Shown here: positions 1-12,184 of the stretch, one piece after another
Layout: every line of letters starts with the position of its first letter
Numbering within the stretch: position 1 is the first letter of the stretch
Source: Sorex araneus
Taxonomy: Eukaryota; Chordata; Mammalia; Eulipotyphla; Soricidae
Direction: 5' to 3'
Assembly: GCF_027595985.1 (NCBI RefSeq)
Contig: NC_073308.1
Span: forward strand, 15,964,511 to 16,028,510
Length of the DNA stretch: 64,000 nucleotides
Position numbers and translations under genes: made by a program
Notes under the pieces: generated by a model
Told to the model about the DNA's origin: nothing
The model's database searches: none
The model's input: the letters and a program-made list of their open reading frames with translations, nothing else

Positions 1-521
1 TTGGTTGGGGGGAAGGATATCCTTGATGAATTCCCTAAGACTAATAAGGCAATATCGTGAAGGGTTTTGCCGACCTTGTCTTCGATGTACCTTATGGATT
101 GTGGTCTGATGTTGAGGTCTTTAGTTCGTTTTGATCTGATTTTTGTGCATGGTGTCAGGTAGATGTCTAAGCCCATTATTTTGCCTGTGGTTGTCCAGTT
201 GTGCCAGCACCATTTGTTGAAGAGGCTTTCCTTGCTCCACTTCACATTTCTTGCCCCCTTATCAAAGATTTGATGATCATACATTTGGGGTTGTGTGTAG
301 GGATATTTCACTCTGTTCCATTGGTCTGCGGTTCTGCCTTTGTTCCAGTACCATGCTGTTTTAATTGTTACTACTTTGTAGTAAAGTTTAAGGTTGGGGA
401 CGGTGATGCCTCCCATCATCTTTTTCCCGAGAATTGTTTTAGCTATCCGTGGGCGTTTATTGTTCCATATGAATTTCAGGATTGCTTGATCCATTTCTTT
501 GAAGAATGTCATGGGTATTGA
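1..521 (-). mobile_element. L1 ORF2 fragment, inverted half of a 5'-inverted L1
   Basis: The reverse complement reads as the 3' half of L1 ORF2, the reverse-transcriptase/endonuclease protein; the plus strand shows the typical L1 antisense phrase 'ccatgctgttttaattgtta' near 351. It runs off the left window edge and stops abruptly near 521, where plus-strand L1 begins. Stops interrupt the frame, so it is dead. The junction is good to a few bases. Confidence 0.85.
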
Positions 522-1862
522 AGCTAAAGGTATCTTCAGAGATGATACGGAACTAAGCAATCAAGTAGAAACAGAGATAAACAAATGGGACTACATTAAA
601 CTAAGAAGCTTCTGCACCGCAAAAGACACAGGGAACAGAATACAAAGGCAATCTACAGAATGGGAAAGGATATTCACCCAATACCCATCCCATAAAGGGT
701 TAATATCAAGGGTATATAAAGCACTGGTTGAACTCTACAAGAATAAAACATCCAACACCATCAGAAAATGGGCTGAAGAAATGAACAGAAACTTTTCCAA
801 GGAAGAGATACTTCCTTGGCCAAAAGTCACATGAAAAAAATGCTCTGCATCACTAACCATCAGGGAGATGCAAATCAAAACCACCATGAGATACCACCTC
901 ACACCACAGAGAATGGCACACATCCAAAAGAACAAAAGCAACCGCTGTTGGAGAGGATGTGGGGAGAAAGGGACCCTTCTACACTGCTGGTGGGAATGCA
1001 AAATGGTCCAGCCCCTTTGGAAAACAATATGGACGCTTCTCAAAAAATTAGAAATTGAGCTTCCATTTGATCCAGCAATACCACTTCTGGGAATATATCC
1101 TGGAGAAACAAAAAAGTATAGTCGAAATGACTTCTGCACTTATATGTTCATCACGGCACTGTTTACAATAGCCAGAACCTTTAAAAAAAAACCAGTGCCC
1201 GAGAACAGATGACTGGTTAAAGAAACTTTGGTACATCTATACAATGGAATACTATGCAGCGGTAAGAAAGGATGAAGTCATGAACTTTGCATATAAGTGA
1301 ATCAACACGGAAAGTATCATGCTGAGTGAAATGAGCAAGAAAGAGAGGGACAGGCATAGAAAGATTGCACTCATCTGTGGAATATAAAACAACAGAGTAG
1401 GAGACTAATACCCAAGAATAGTAGTATATAATACCAGGAGGTTGGCTCCATAGCTTGGAAGCTGGCCTCACACGCTGGGGGAAAGTCATCCCAGATAGAG
1501 AAGGGAACACCAAGTAAAATGTTATTAGAGATCCTGCGCAGGAAGGGAGATGCGTGCTGAAAGTAGACTAGAGACTGAACAGGATGACCACTCAATATCC
1601 CTATTGCAAACCACAACACCCAAAAGGAGAGAGAGATATCAAATTGGAATGCCCCGCCACAGAGGCGGGGTGGGGTGGGGGGATGGGATTGGGGGTGGGA
1701 GGGATACTGGGTTCATGGGTGGTGGAGAATGGACACTGGTGGAGGAATGGGCTCTCAAACATTACATGAGGGGAAAACAAGCATGAAAATGTGTGATTCT
1801 GTAACTGTACCCTCACTGTGACTCATTAAGTAAAAAATAAATAAATTTAAATAATTTTTTAA
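522..1862 (+). mobile_element. L1 3' end (ORF2 C-terminus, 3'UTR, A-rich tail)
   Basis: Plus-strand continuation of the same insertion. Residues such as INKWDYIKL and [13 protein letters not shown] are typical of the L1 ORF2 C-terminal part. The G-rich 3'UTR (about 1,640-1,800) and the tail after 'ctcactgtgactcattaag' recur at 6.9, 12.5 and (reversed) 2.8, 33.2 and 54.6 kb. ORF2 is broken by stops and frameshifts. Confidence 0.88.
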
Positions 1863-1964
1863 AAAGACTAATAAAGTATTGTAATGTATGAAGTACAATT
1901 GATGGTGAACCTGTGGACAGAATTCTTACGTGAGTAATGAGTGCCACCATGTGGTAGGTGTTGG

Positions 1965-1996
1965 TAATTACACACAAACGCTACCAAATCTATCTA

Positions 1997-2054
<58 letters not shown>

Positions 2055-2080
2055 ACTTTGGTAGAGTTTGTGTGTAATTA
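1965..2080. repeat. Inverted repeat enclosing an (ATCT)n microsatellite
   Basis: A pure (TATC)n run at about 1989-2055 sits between two 24-nt arms, 1965-1988 and 2057-2080. The arms are reverse complements with one mismatch (taattacacacaaacg... against ...gtttgtgtgtaatta). The whole could fold into a hairpin with the microsatellite as loop. Confidence 0.85.
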
Positions 2081-2099
2081 TGTATGTATATATATATAT

Positions 2100-2480
2100 G
2101 TTGTTCATGGTTTGTCACAATCAATATCCCAACACCAATCCCAGCACCATTGTACCTTCCCACCACCATTATTTCCAATTTTCCCAACCACCCCTCAAAC
2201 TGCCCCTATAGCAGGCCCTGAGTAATTTATTTTATATTGCTATATAACTCACTAGAAAAGATAAAAAATATTTCCTTAAAAGAAAGTGTGTGATTGTTGC
2301 TGTATCTCAACATTCTACCAAATATTTTAAAGTAAAAATGGCTGAAGGGAGCTGGAAGCAACCGTGGTGGAGGGGCCTGGACACATTGTGGCAGGCGAGA
2401 CACTGCGACTTTGTACATCAATACCATCAATGTTACAGGATCATACCCATAGCACCCAAACTGTAGTAAAATCATTTCTA
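2100..2480. repeat. Unassigned dispersed repeat, copy 1
   Basis: The stretch from 'ttgttcatgg' through 'caccattgtaccttcccacc' and 'agcaggccctgagtaattta' has a diverged partner at 10.7 kb; 'gttgttcacagtttgatcac' near 32.75 kb may be a third trace. I cannot assign it to a named family. Confidence 0.5.
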
Positions 2481-2784
2481 AAACAATAAAAATAAATTGA
2501 TTAGTTCATTAAAATAATGATTAGTTTATTGCTATTAAGTTATTCCTGTAGGCTGCGAATGAAAAATATTCTTTAAATCTTTCAATGGTTCAACTTGAGA
2601 TTTTCCCTGAAATGGATAGATATGCTAATCAACGTTTTTATTAAAAGTAGAGTCAAACTAGTGGAAACACTAGTGGAAACACTTCACTAAAACTTTCTGA
2701 CTTTGCGTTCCACACTTTTAAGTCACTATATATGTTCTGGTCACCAGAATTTTTTTGTGTGAGATGATATTTTATTGTTGTTTT

Positions 2785-3035
2785 CTTTTTTATTTTTTAT
2801 TAACGAATCGCTGTGAGGGTACAGATACAGATTTACATATTTCTGTGCTTGTGTTTCAGTCATACACTGCTTGAGTACCCATCCCTCCACCAGTGCCCGT
2901 TCTCCACTGATGACCCCAGCATCCCTCCCACCCCCCAGCCCAGCCCCCCACCCTACCCCGCCTCTGTGGCAGGGCATTCCCTTTTGTTCTCTCTCTCCTT
3001 TTGGGTGTTTTGGTTAGCAATGGAGGTATTGGGTC
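2785..3035 (-). mobile_element. L1 3'UTR fragment
   Basis: Reverse complement of the L1 3' end. A T-rich start (poly-A of the minus strand) is followed by 'aacgaatcgctgtgagggta', then the C-rich block that mirrors the G-rich 3'UTR near 1.7 kb. It is 5'-truncated. Confidence 0.85.
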
Positions 3036-4134
3036 AGGCCACCAGAATCGTAAAGATCCTGGTGTCAGAAATCGAAGGGATCAATATAGCACATCACATG
3101 GTCCCTGGTTTGGAGAGATCCTGTGAGCACCTGAGCAGGATGTAATTGCTTTGGGGTCCTTCCCAGAAACCTCAGAGAATAGGAGAAACGGATCCTGCAT
3201 GGCTGTAATCCGGTGACATACAGCCTGTGCATTCCTGGTGGAAATGTGTTCTGAAGAGGCCTTGCCTCGGAAATGGTGCTAGGCTCTAAGCCAGGAGTGG
3301 GAGAATTTTGGGGGGAATGCTGCCATCTAGTGGTCGTTCCGAGAAATCCACTTGCAGGTGAACTCCGTGTACCGCCTTAAAAGCTTTGAGTGACTGTTTT
3401 ACATAACAAATAAATGCTTTCCAGTTCACTAATAGCTAGTAGAGTCTCCTTTACTTTCTTTTCTTAGATGTCTAGTGTGCACACAAGAGGCCCAGAGGCC
3501 CAGGGTTGGTCGCAGCGTGGCAGGGCTCCCTGATCACCACCAGGAGTGACTCCCAAGTCCACCAGATGAAGCTATACCGGGAAACACGTTTGCAATGTGT
3601 TCTTACTTACCACTGGCTGCCAAAGCTGTGAGAACGGAAGTGCCAGGAACAGGTCACTGCCAGAGGACCGGAGGGTCCTCACGCCTTGGGTGGTGGCGTG
3701 AGCCCCAGAACGCAACTACCAAAGCCAGCAAGGTCTCCAGGCTGGGCACTAGAGGACTCACCCTGTGGTTCCAGAATGCCTGGCCTTCCCTAGGAAGCAG
3801 GTCAGGGGGAAAGGGAGACGCAGTGAGGACTGGACAGCCTGTGCGGCCGGAGGGAAAATATCAGAAGCCTCCCGCTAAGATCCTGAACCCAAGGGCCAAT
3901 CTCCAGTTCTGAGGCAAGGGCCCCAGGTGCATTCTGGGAGGAGGAGAATGAGGCCAGGAACATCGAGTGTAGTGATGTGACTGGCGAGTGCCTGTAGGAG
4001 GAGCCTGGGTTCTAGCTCAGATTTCCTTGTAGACAAAGTTGCTGCGGGACTGGCTGGTGCCGGTGGCAGAATGCAGAGCTGTTTGTCCTCTGAAGCCAGT
4101 TCTCTGTCTATTCCTAATAGTAAATGCATCCCGG

Positions 4135-4285
4135 GCCCAGGGAGATCATATGGCAGGGATGGCCTTTGCTTTGCAAGCAACTGACCCAGGTTTGATCCCC
4201 AGCATCCCATATGGTCCCTGGACTCCACCAGGAGTGATCCCTGAGCACTACCGGATATGGCCCCCAAACCAAAATAATAAATGCA
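4135..4285 (+). mobile_element. Short tRNA-derived SINE
   Basis: Diverged head with a B-box-like 'cccaggtttgatccccagca', then the shared body 'catatggtccctgg...gagtgatccctgagcac' and an A-rich end. It matches the short SINE type found throughout the window. Confidence 0.8.
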
Positions 4286-4539
4286 TCCTTTAATCCTAGG
4301 TGGTTTGTGGATGCAAAATGTGTTCCACCTCTACTCTAGAAAACTGCCTTGGTGGCCTCGGCACGTGGGGCTCTGAGTCGGAATGGCAGCTGTGTCCGGG
4401 AACAGGAAAGACCAGATCCTCCCCTCACCCTTCAGGTTTCTGCGGCAGCCAGTGGGCAAACAAAGCAAGTGGTGATCAACACAGCAGGAAGCAGAAAGCT
4501 GCTTCAGATCTGGGCACAATGCCGCCTTTGGGAGGTGAT

Positions 4540-4732
4540 TGTGAGTCACAGTACTGCCAGTGTGGCATTTGCCTTGCATGCTGCCAACCTGGTTTTGATC
4601 CCCAGCACCCCATGTAATCTTTAAAGAACTTCCAGAAATGATCCCTGAGCACAGAGCCAGGAATTATACCTGAGCACAGCCAGGTGTGTGCTTCCTGGAT
4701 CCTCTACCCTCCGCATCAAAAAAAAAAAATTG
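4540..4732 (+). mobile_element. Short tRNA-derived SINE
   Basis: Contains 'catttgccttgcatgctgcc', 'ttttgatccccagcacccca', a doubled 'cctgagcaca' part and an A-run at about 4,719-4,730. It appears to be an older, diverged copy. Confidence 0.75.
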
Positions 4733-6359
4733 TGACACTATAATGGTATAGCATGAGGGCTGGGGACAGGGCTCATGGTTGGGCACACCTGGCATGCACG
4801 ATTTTGCCCTGGCTTGGCCCCTCCAGCAAAGGAAAGATGGATCCTGGGCTAAGCACTGACTGTCAGCGTTCCTGCCCTTCACTGTCCATCTGGGACAGTC
4901 ACCGCTTCACTCTGCTCTGTATCTTCTGGGCACATCCCAAGTGTCTGAGAGCAGCAGCGGCCCTGTAGGAGCTGCATGGCTGAGTCAGCAGAGGCTGGGA
5001 GTGAGGCTGGCTGTGGGGTTCAGCGGGCACCCCTGCTGCAGGGCCCATAGCTCCGAAAGGGTCAGCCATGACTCTGGACTCTGGGCTGAGCTCGAGGCTC
5101 TTGCTTTGTTTTCACCCATGCTCTCAGCCCAGCCTCCATTTCCTCTCAGTGTCCACCTTCTCCAGCTTCCAGCTGGCACTCCTGACCCTCTCACTGTGGA
5201 CGCTGCCCTCTCAGGAGCATTCTCAAGCTCCTTTTCCAGGTAACTCCCACCACACCTACCTGGACAAAGTGCTTAGTATTTACTGCTCCTCGCCCTGTCA
5301 GGAGCCTGTGGGAGCCGGAGACAAAGGCGCTTTTCCAAGCCGCCCCGCAGTCGCTTGCACCTGCTCATGGCACACTCTTGCCCACTCTCAGATGCACAGA
5401 AGGCGTGTGCCCACCTCGCTGGGAATTGAAGTGACATATCCACGCTTAGTAGCACGCCTGGCCCAAGTGTGCCTGGTGAGAAGAAATCAATCCCTTTGCA
5501 CGTCCCGCTGCTCTTCTGCCCTCTGCGGCCAGTGGTCTCTGTCCTCAGCGCTCAGCTCCTTCCCACGGACTCTGCTCTGGTCCCACGGAGCAGCTCTGGC
5601 TAGCTGGCAGAGATTGGCCTCAGTGCCCAGTTGGGCAGGACACCTGCCTGTCACTGGAGTTTACTCCAGGTCTGTCTGGCCTCTGAAGACGGGCTGCGGA
5701 TTGAATGTCTGGAGCTTCTTCCACATCCATTTTCCGAGTCTGCACCCAAGCACATACTGTAAACCACCTGGAGGAATGTCATGCCAGTTCTTAATGGACC
5801 AAAGACATCTTCTGACAACTCCGGGGGTTCCCCAGTGTCCTGTGTGCATTGAGCCAGCATGGTGGCCGGTGTCCTCGCCTCTCCCGGCTGGGCTAGAACT
5901 CTCCAGGGAGTGCCGATTCTTCTTGCTTTTCCTTAACCTCCCGGTGCTGCACACAGATAACTGATGGATCCTTGGACCCAGTACTTGGAATCATTCGTAA
6001 GCACAAGCATGTTGGTTAGTTTTTTAAGCTTTTTTTCTATGCAACTAATCTTGGTTTGTAGGAGAGTGAGTTGTGCGTGGTTGGAGCAGTGCCACTGTGC
6101 CACAGCCAACACCGGAGTGCCAATATCACTTCATCAGGAGACCATGTTTTACTTTTTACTTATGTATTAACAAGACACAGTAAGTTGCCCTTGCAGGAGT
6201 TAATGAGTTATTGCCAAGGGCAGAATCCAAATTGGACCCCATGCTTAGTTCCAGGACCTCACTTGGTAAACTGAATGGCATTTTTCTTGGTAGGGAAGCG
6301 GCAAGCCTTGTCTGAAGTAAAGATGGAGCATTAGCAGAGCTCCCACTTTAAAAACATCT

Positions 6360-6990
6360 TTTATGTGCCTATAAATGGATGGACATGGAAAATATCATGC
6401 TGAGTGAAATGAGTCAGAGGACAGGGGCAGATACAGAGTAACTGCATTCATTCATGGAATAAAAAAAAATAGTGTGAGACTAATATCCAAGGCCAGGGAA
6501 AATAAGGGCCAGGACTGGTCAATGGTTGGAAGCTTGCCACATGTGTGTAGGTGGGGCAAAGGCAGTTAGGACAGAGAAGGGACCAGTATGACAATAATAG
6601 TCAGAAATGATCACTCCAGACAAAAACTGAGTGTTAAAAGTAGGTAAAGGGATATACTTGATAACTTTTCAGTACCTTTATTGCAAACCATAATGTCCAA
6701 AAGGAAGAATAGGGAGGGAGAGAGGGAGAGAGGGAGAGAGAGAGAGAGAGGGAGAGAGAGGGAGAGAGGGAGAGAGGGAGGGAGGAGAAAAGTGGCTGCC
6801 ATAGAGGTGGTAAGCGGGGGTGCAGGAGAGAAACTGGGGACGTTGGTGGTGGGAAACGTACACTGGTGAAGGGGTGAAGGGATGGGTGCTGGAACATTAT
6901 ATGACTGGAACCCAATCATGAATAACTTTGTAACTATGTATCTCACTGTGATCCAATTAAAAATATAAATTGATTAAAAAAATTTTATTG
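6360..6990 (+). mobile_element. L1 3' end with internal GA-rich tract
   Basis: Begins with 'aatatcatgctgagtgaaat', the segment also found near 1.3 kb, and ends with 'tatctcactgtgatccaatt' and an A-rich tail. An impure (GAGAGG)n purine tract at about 6,706-6,785 has expanded where the L1 3'UTR is normally G-rich. It is 5'-truncated and noncoding. Confidence 0.85.
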
Positions 6991-7419
6991 TAGCACTGTG
7001 ACTTACAATATTGTCAAAGGGAGGGTTTGAAGCATGCAGAGTTCCCACATCACACCCCCCAGAGTCCCCCTTTCCCTCCACCGCTGGCTCACCGCGCCCT
7101 CCTCTCCCTTCCCTGCAATGCTGCTTCTGTACTGAAAGGAAGGTCTTACTGTTGGCAGGGGAGTCAGCAGGAAAGCATGTCTCCTAGCACAGTCCCAACC
7201 ATGGGGCACACAGCAGATTCAGTGAAAGACACAGTGGGAATTAGAAAGAGGAAGTTGATGATGGGCTCCAGTGAAGGGTGAAATGGGGTAGCTGGGAAGC
7301 TCCTAATGGACCGTATTCAAAACACATTTCTCACCTCATCAATACATAGGAACCTTTTAAAAATCTTATTCCTCTTTCCCCCATGTCTTGGCACTCAAGG
7401 GCCCCAAATCTCTGTTCAG

Positions 7420-7870
7420 AAGAGACATTTGTGCTCCTGTGTTCAATGCAGCACTATTCACAACAGTCAAAATCCGGAAGCAGCCCAAGTGCCCGAGAAC
7501 AGATGAGTGAATACAGAAAACTGGTGCACAGTAGAAAACTACTGGCTATAAGGAAAGATGGAAGCATGCAACCGCTGCCCTGTGGATGGATCTGGAGAGT
7601 ATCCTGCTGAGCAGTCCTGAGGAGAGGCATGGAGACAGAATGATTTCCCTTGAGTGTGGGATATAAAGAAACATAGTAAGGAAATAGCAAAGGACCAAAA
7701 CAACAGACCTGGAGCTGGTCTACAGAACCGCACTCACCACGGTGGAGATGTGGGGAGGGGCAGGTTGTGGGAGGAGGGTGCTCGGGTGTGGTGTGGTGTT
7801 AGAGCATGGGATGCATGAGGCCCTACATAAACAGCATTGTGAAGCACAGTGCCTAAAAATATAAGTAGAT
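7420..7870 (+). mobile_element. Older L1 3' fragment
   Basis: Carries the ORF2 C-terminal region 'gcagcactattcacaacagt' followed by 'tggatctggagagtatcctg', and resembles the fragment at 52.76-53.22 kb more than the GA-rich copies. Many stops interrupt it. Confidence 0.75.
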
Positions 7871-8824
7871 TTTAAGTTGGAAGCCTCCTTTACCTCACAG
7901 AAAGCTACCTTCTTGGCTACCACATGAGTTTTATTGATATTTTTGCTGTCCCACAGAAACCGGCAGAGACCATTGGTTAGAGCAGAGAAGGGAGGCTTAG
8001 AAAGTGTGTTGATCCTGGTTCTTGTGTACACCACATCCACACACATTCAGGCAAGCAAGCACCCATGAAACCAGTGGGTTTTAACCACTGCTTCGTGGTC
8101 TTACACCAGCTTGCAGATGTGAAAATGTAGGATACCACTGGACTGGACATAGACTGGGAAAACTCCATCTGCTGTGTGACAAAGACTTAATTACCAGACG
8201 CAGTTACTAGCTGGCTCTTAAGCACTACTTCAAAGCTCCAATTAGGTTGTTTCACAGGGACAGATGTTTGAGACACACGTGGGACAGCAGAGTCGCCTAT
8301 GACAGTCCTCTCCCTCTTCCCTGGCATGGCCCTGGGTCCCAACTTTATCCTCCTTACCTGATAAGATATAATACAAGTGCTGCCTCAAAGTCCTTTACCA
8401 CATCATTAAATATGCATTCTTTTCTTGCCTCTGAGTCAGACCAGCTTTTCTAGCATACACACCTTCCGTCTTAGCATTGCTCTATTAAACAACTCCCGCG
8501 GACTGCTCTTGTCTAAGTCCAAACTCTCCAGCCAGGCATAGAAGACCTTTACATTATACCTACTACCTGCCTCTCCACTATTCCTCCTTAGATGGCTCCT
8601 AAACCCCTTGTTAGCTCCCAATTGATAAGAGAGCTATAAACACCGTTTGTTCTACTAGGTGGTCTTTGATCCTGCTTTCTGACTCAGGTCTTCCGAGATG
8701 CTGGAAATTTCCTGCAGGATAGGATAATAGACAGATAAATAGATAATTGTATGTATGTATATTATATATACATATAGGCGTATGCATTTATATACAGATA
8801 TATACACACCTAGTTGTTTATGTT

Positions 8825-8965
8825 TGAGGAAAGTCTTGGCTGTGTTCAGTGCTTACTTCTGGCTCTGCACACAGGAATCACTTCTGTCAGTGCTTGGGGG
8901 ACCATAGGTGGTCCCGAAGATCAAGCCCAAGTCAGCCACATGCAAGGCAAGCAGCCTACCCTCTC
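8825..8965 (-). mobile_element. Short tRNA-derived SINE
   Basis: The minus-strand SINE body reads on the plus strand as 'gtgcttacttctggctctgc', 'gcttgggggaccataggtgg' and 'agccacatgcaaggcaagca'. A short dinucleotide-rich stretch (about 8,750-8,812) precedes it. Confidence 0.78.
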
Positions 8966-9009
8966 TACTGTTGCTGCAGGGTTATATTTTGCTCCAATAC
9001 AGTGACTAC

Positions 9010-9260
9010 GGCAATTGGAGCTATAACACAGTGGGTAGGGCGTTTGCCTTGCATGAGGCCGACCCGGGTTTGATTCCTCCGTCCCTCTCGGAGATCCCGG
9101 CAAGCTACCGAGAGTATCCTGCCCACATAGCAGAGCCTGGCAAGCTACTGTGGCATATTCCATATGCCCAAAACAGTTACAACGAGTCTCACAATGGAAA
9201 CGTCACTGATGTCCGCTCAAGCAAATCGATGAACAACGGGACGACAGTGCTACGGTGATT
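9010..9260 (+). mobile_element. Long tRNA-derived SINE with hexamer-type tail
   Basis: The head 'cacagtgggtagggcgtttg' and B box 'gacccgggtttgattcctcc' are shared with the short SINE. After the B box the body differs ('ctctcggagatcccggcaag', 'acagttacaacgagtctcac') and the 3' end is a decayed (TGACAG)-like tail instead of poly-A. This is the fullest plus-strand copy in the window. Confidence 0.82.
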
Positions 9261-10694
9261 ATGGGGTGGAGGTGGGGCTCTAGGATGGTGGTTTGGCACC
9301 TGAAAGGCAAAGTTTTGACTAGCCCTGCCCATAATTAAATTAACATGTCTCTCAATGGACACAAATTGAAGCACTGGTGCCAATCAGTTAATTTTATCTT
9401 CAGCTTTGTTCACCATTCCTTTCACAAGAGAGATGGTCCAGAAATGGAATTAACCAAGAACTGGTACTTTTTTTCCTTTTACCAGCAATAACCCTTTATA
9501 TCAGAGAAGCCCATCTCTAGGTCAGGATAACACCTAGTGACCTTTTCTTTGTCACGAGTCTGTCACTCTCTTCTCTTTGAGGCCCAGGACCCTACCCTAT
9601 TCCTGAGCCTCTTTCTCTGTTGTCTGTTTCCTTCACTCGCCTTAGACTCCACATCTATGGTTGAGCGACTCAAATAAGCGAACACACAACCATGTGTGGT
9701 TACAGAGAAACAAACATATGTAATGAGATGTGTCTTTTGTTTGTTTGTTTGACCTACTCCTTCCTCTGATGGTGACTGCTAGGCCTAGGATGAACCCAGA
9801 AAGATATAGGGTCAGTTTCTCCTCCTCACTCATCACCCACTTTCAAGCTGGTGATTTTATAGTGCAGTACTCAGAGTTTGTCATTAGGGTCCTATGCAAG
9901 ATAATGGGTGTATTTGTGCTGGGAACAGGTCCAAGGCTACTCATAACAGAAACGGTGACAGCCAGTGTTGGGGAAACTCCCCATTCATTCGCCTTGGGAT
10001 TCAGTTTATCTTTAAAATCATTTTCTAAAAATTTGCTTATTAAAATTTGGGTCACAAGCTTCCACTAGTGTTTATCTTTGCTTGTTGTCCAGATCTGGTG
10101 CCCCTCTTTCCCCCAGACATGATCCAGTCTTTATCGCTGCTTCTCTTGAGTGACCAGTTCGGGTTCTTCACTGAAGGATTCTTACGAGCATGTGGCCATC
10201 TTATCCATCATCTAATCAAACCTTCCTGGAACCTGACTACATGCTTCTCTGACAGCACGTGCCTCCCTGCATTACTGTTTCTCCATCCCCGCACAAGAAT
10301 CCATGTCTCCAGTTCCCTTCTTCACATTGCTGAGGCCAAGAGTGGATTCTCAGTCCTCATGGTGCAGGCAAAAGGGGATGGGAGGCTTTGGTAATAAATT
10401 CTTCAGGAAATAATAAAAATAAGAAATTGCCTACCCCTGAAATAACCCAAAGGTATAGGACCAAACTCCTCCGGGATGCAAATGCTGAGGAGATACTTTG
10501 GAATTGGAGAAAATAAATTAATTTTTAGCTGGAAGACCTTTGGAGAAGGGTGGACTCTTCTCCCCCTTGCTCACACACACACAAACCACCACCAGAAGAA
10601 GAGCAGCTTCAGGAGAATGTAAAGGTCACGATAAAAAATCTGAAGGGCCATCTGGAGCCAAGGCTTCTCTAGTCCCAATACCCAGGCTCATAAT

Positions 10695-10930
10695 GTTTTG
10701 TTTTGATTTTTCATAAAGTTGTTCACAATGATTTATTAAGTCAATCTTCCAACACCAACCCTGCCACCATGACACCTTCCTACCATCATTATTTCCTATT
10801 TTCCTGACCACCACCCAAGTCCACCCCAATAGCAGACCCTAAATGATTCATTTGTATTGCTTGTTATGATTAATTTGCTAAATATGATTTTTAAAAAGAT
10901 TTTCTTAGAATAAAGTGTGTCAAGATCATT
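10695..10930. repeat. Unassigned dispersed repeat, copy 2
   Basis: Diverged partner of the 2.1-2.48 kb repeat, in the same orientation: 'gttgttcacaatgatttatt', 'caccatgacaccttcctacc' and 'atagcagaccctaaatgatt'. Confidence 0.5.
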
Positions 10931-12184
10931 GTACCTCACCAGAAGCCATTCAGCCCTCGTATAAGAGATTACTCACATGTTGTCACAGCTCGAGTCTTGT
11001 GCTACTCCTGGTATATCAGTGGGGTAGAGTACGAGATGTTGCCTGGCTGCTTGCTTCAGGAATTCTAAAATTTTGAATGGAGTGATATGGCTGGAGTTAA
11101 ATTTTTAACTAGATGGTGACTTTGGGGTCCAGAAGTATCTCTGCAGCTTGCTGGTCTCTTTGAGATTTATTTATGAGTCTCTGAATCATGGCTGGTTACT
11201 GAGCTTATATAGTGCCAGAGGCAGTTCATGGGTGTGACTGCCAGGCTACCAGAAGAACAGGGGGTGGGGGGAGTCACTCATCCCTGATGCTGTGAGAGCC
11301 TGGAGATTTCAGTCACAAAACCCGCATACCTGTTTTCCAGCAGATTCATTCCCTGGATGAGGCTTGTCTGAGCCCATGGAATCTGCCTGTGAACATGGCA
11401 GTGAGTGGGTTGGTTATGGAGATTTGGGGTTGCTAAGGGGTCTATTTGGGTGGGGAGAGGGCTCACCTGCACCCCTTAGGGGTGTCCCGGATATGACACT
11501 CAGCCTGGTGTGGGGTCTGGAGGCATCTCTAGGCTCACCTTTTTTGTCTGCAGAAAAGTGTAGGAAAAAACCCTCCTACAAAATGGTGCGTGTGTGGTGG
11601 GGGTGGGGTGGGGGGGACGGGGAAGGGTAGGTAAGATAGAGAAAGGACGAGTATGACAATCACGAATCACGAAATCCTGCTAATCACCGATTTCGCGGGC
11701 AGGCTCAGTAACATCTCATTTTGTCCTTTCCCTGAGATCTTAGAAGTCTATTTCGACTTGGCCCTCCTAACGATGTTGCACTGGGGGCTCTTCAGGATTA
11801 AGGGAATGGGATCCAGCTTGTTACTGGATTTTGCATGTGAATACACCATGGGAAGCTTGCAAGGCTGTCCCATGGGGGCAGGAAACTCTCAGAAGATTGC
11901 CAGTTTCTCCCAGAGGGAGAAGTAGGCTAAATATATTGCTTCTGAGAGCTTGCTTTTAAGTCTCTCTCTGGATGTTGGCTGTTGATGGGATTACACACAC
12001 CTGGGTTCCTCTGCCGGTACCTTCATGCATGAGGCCTGTCTGAATGTGTGGAGAGGGGCCTCCAGCATGGCTGTAGCTAGGTTCCAGTGGTCTTTGGCTG
12101 CCGGGAGCTCTGCTCGGGGTGGAGAGGGAAGCTGGAGACCATCACTTCCAAGGGGCCCCGGGGAAGACAGCCAGGCATGCGGGC

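Noticed and set aside
499..1212. Apparent protein-coding genes at the left edge
   Set aside because: The residues are L1 ORF2, broken by stops and frame changes; it is a dead transposon.
10080..10390. Possible processed pseudogene
   Set aside because: A plus-strand frame stays open over much of this block, but no protein or transcript could be recognised and there is no poly-A tail or target-site duplication.
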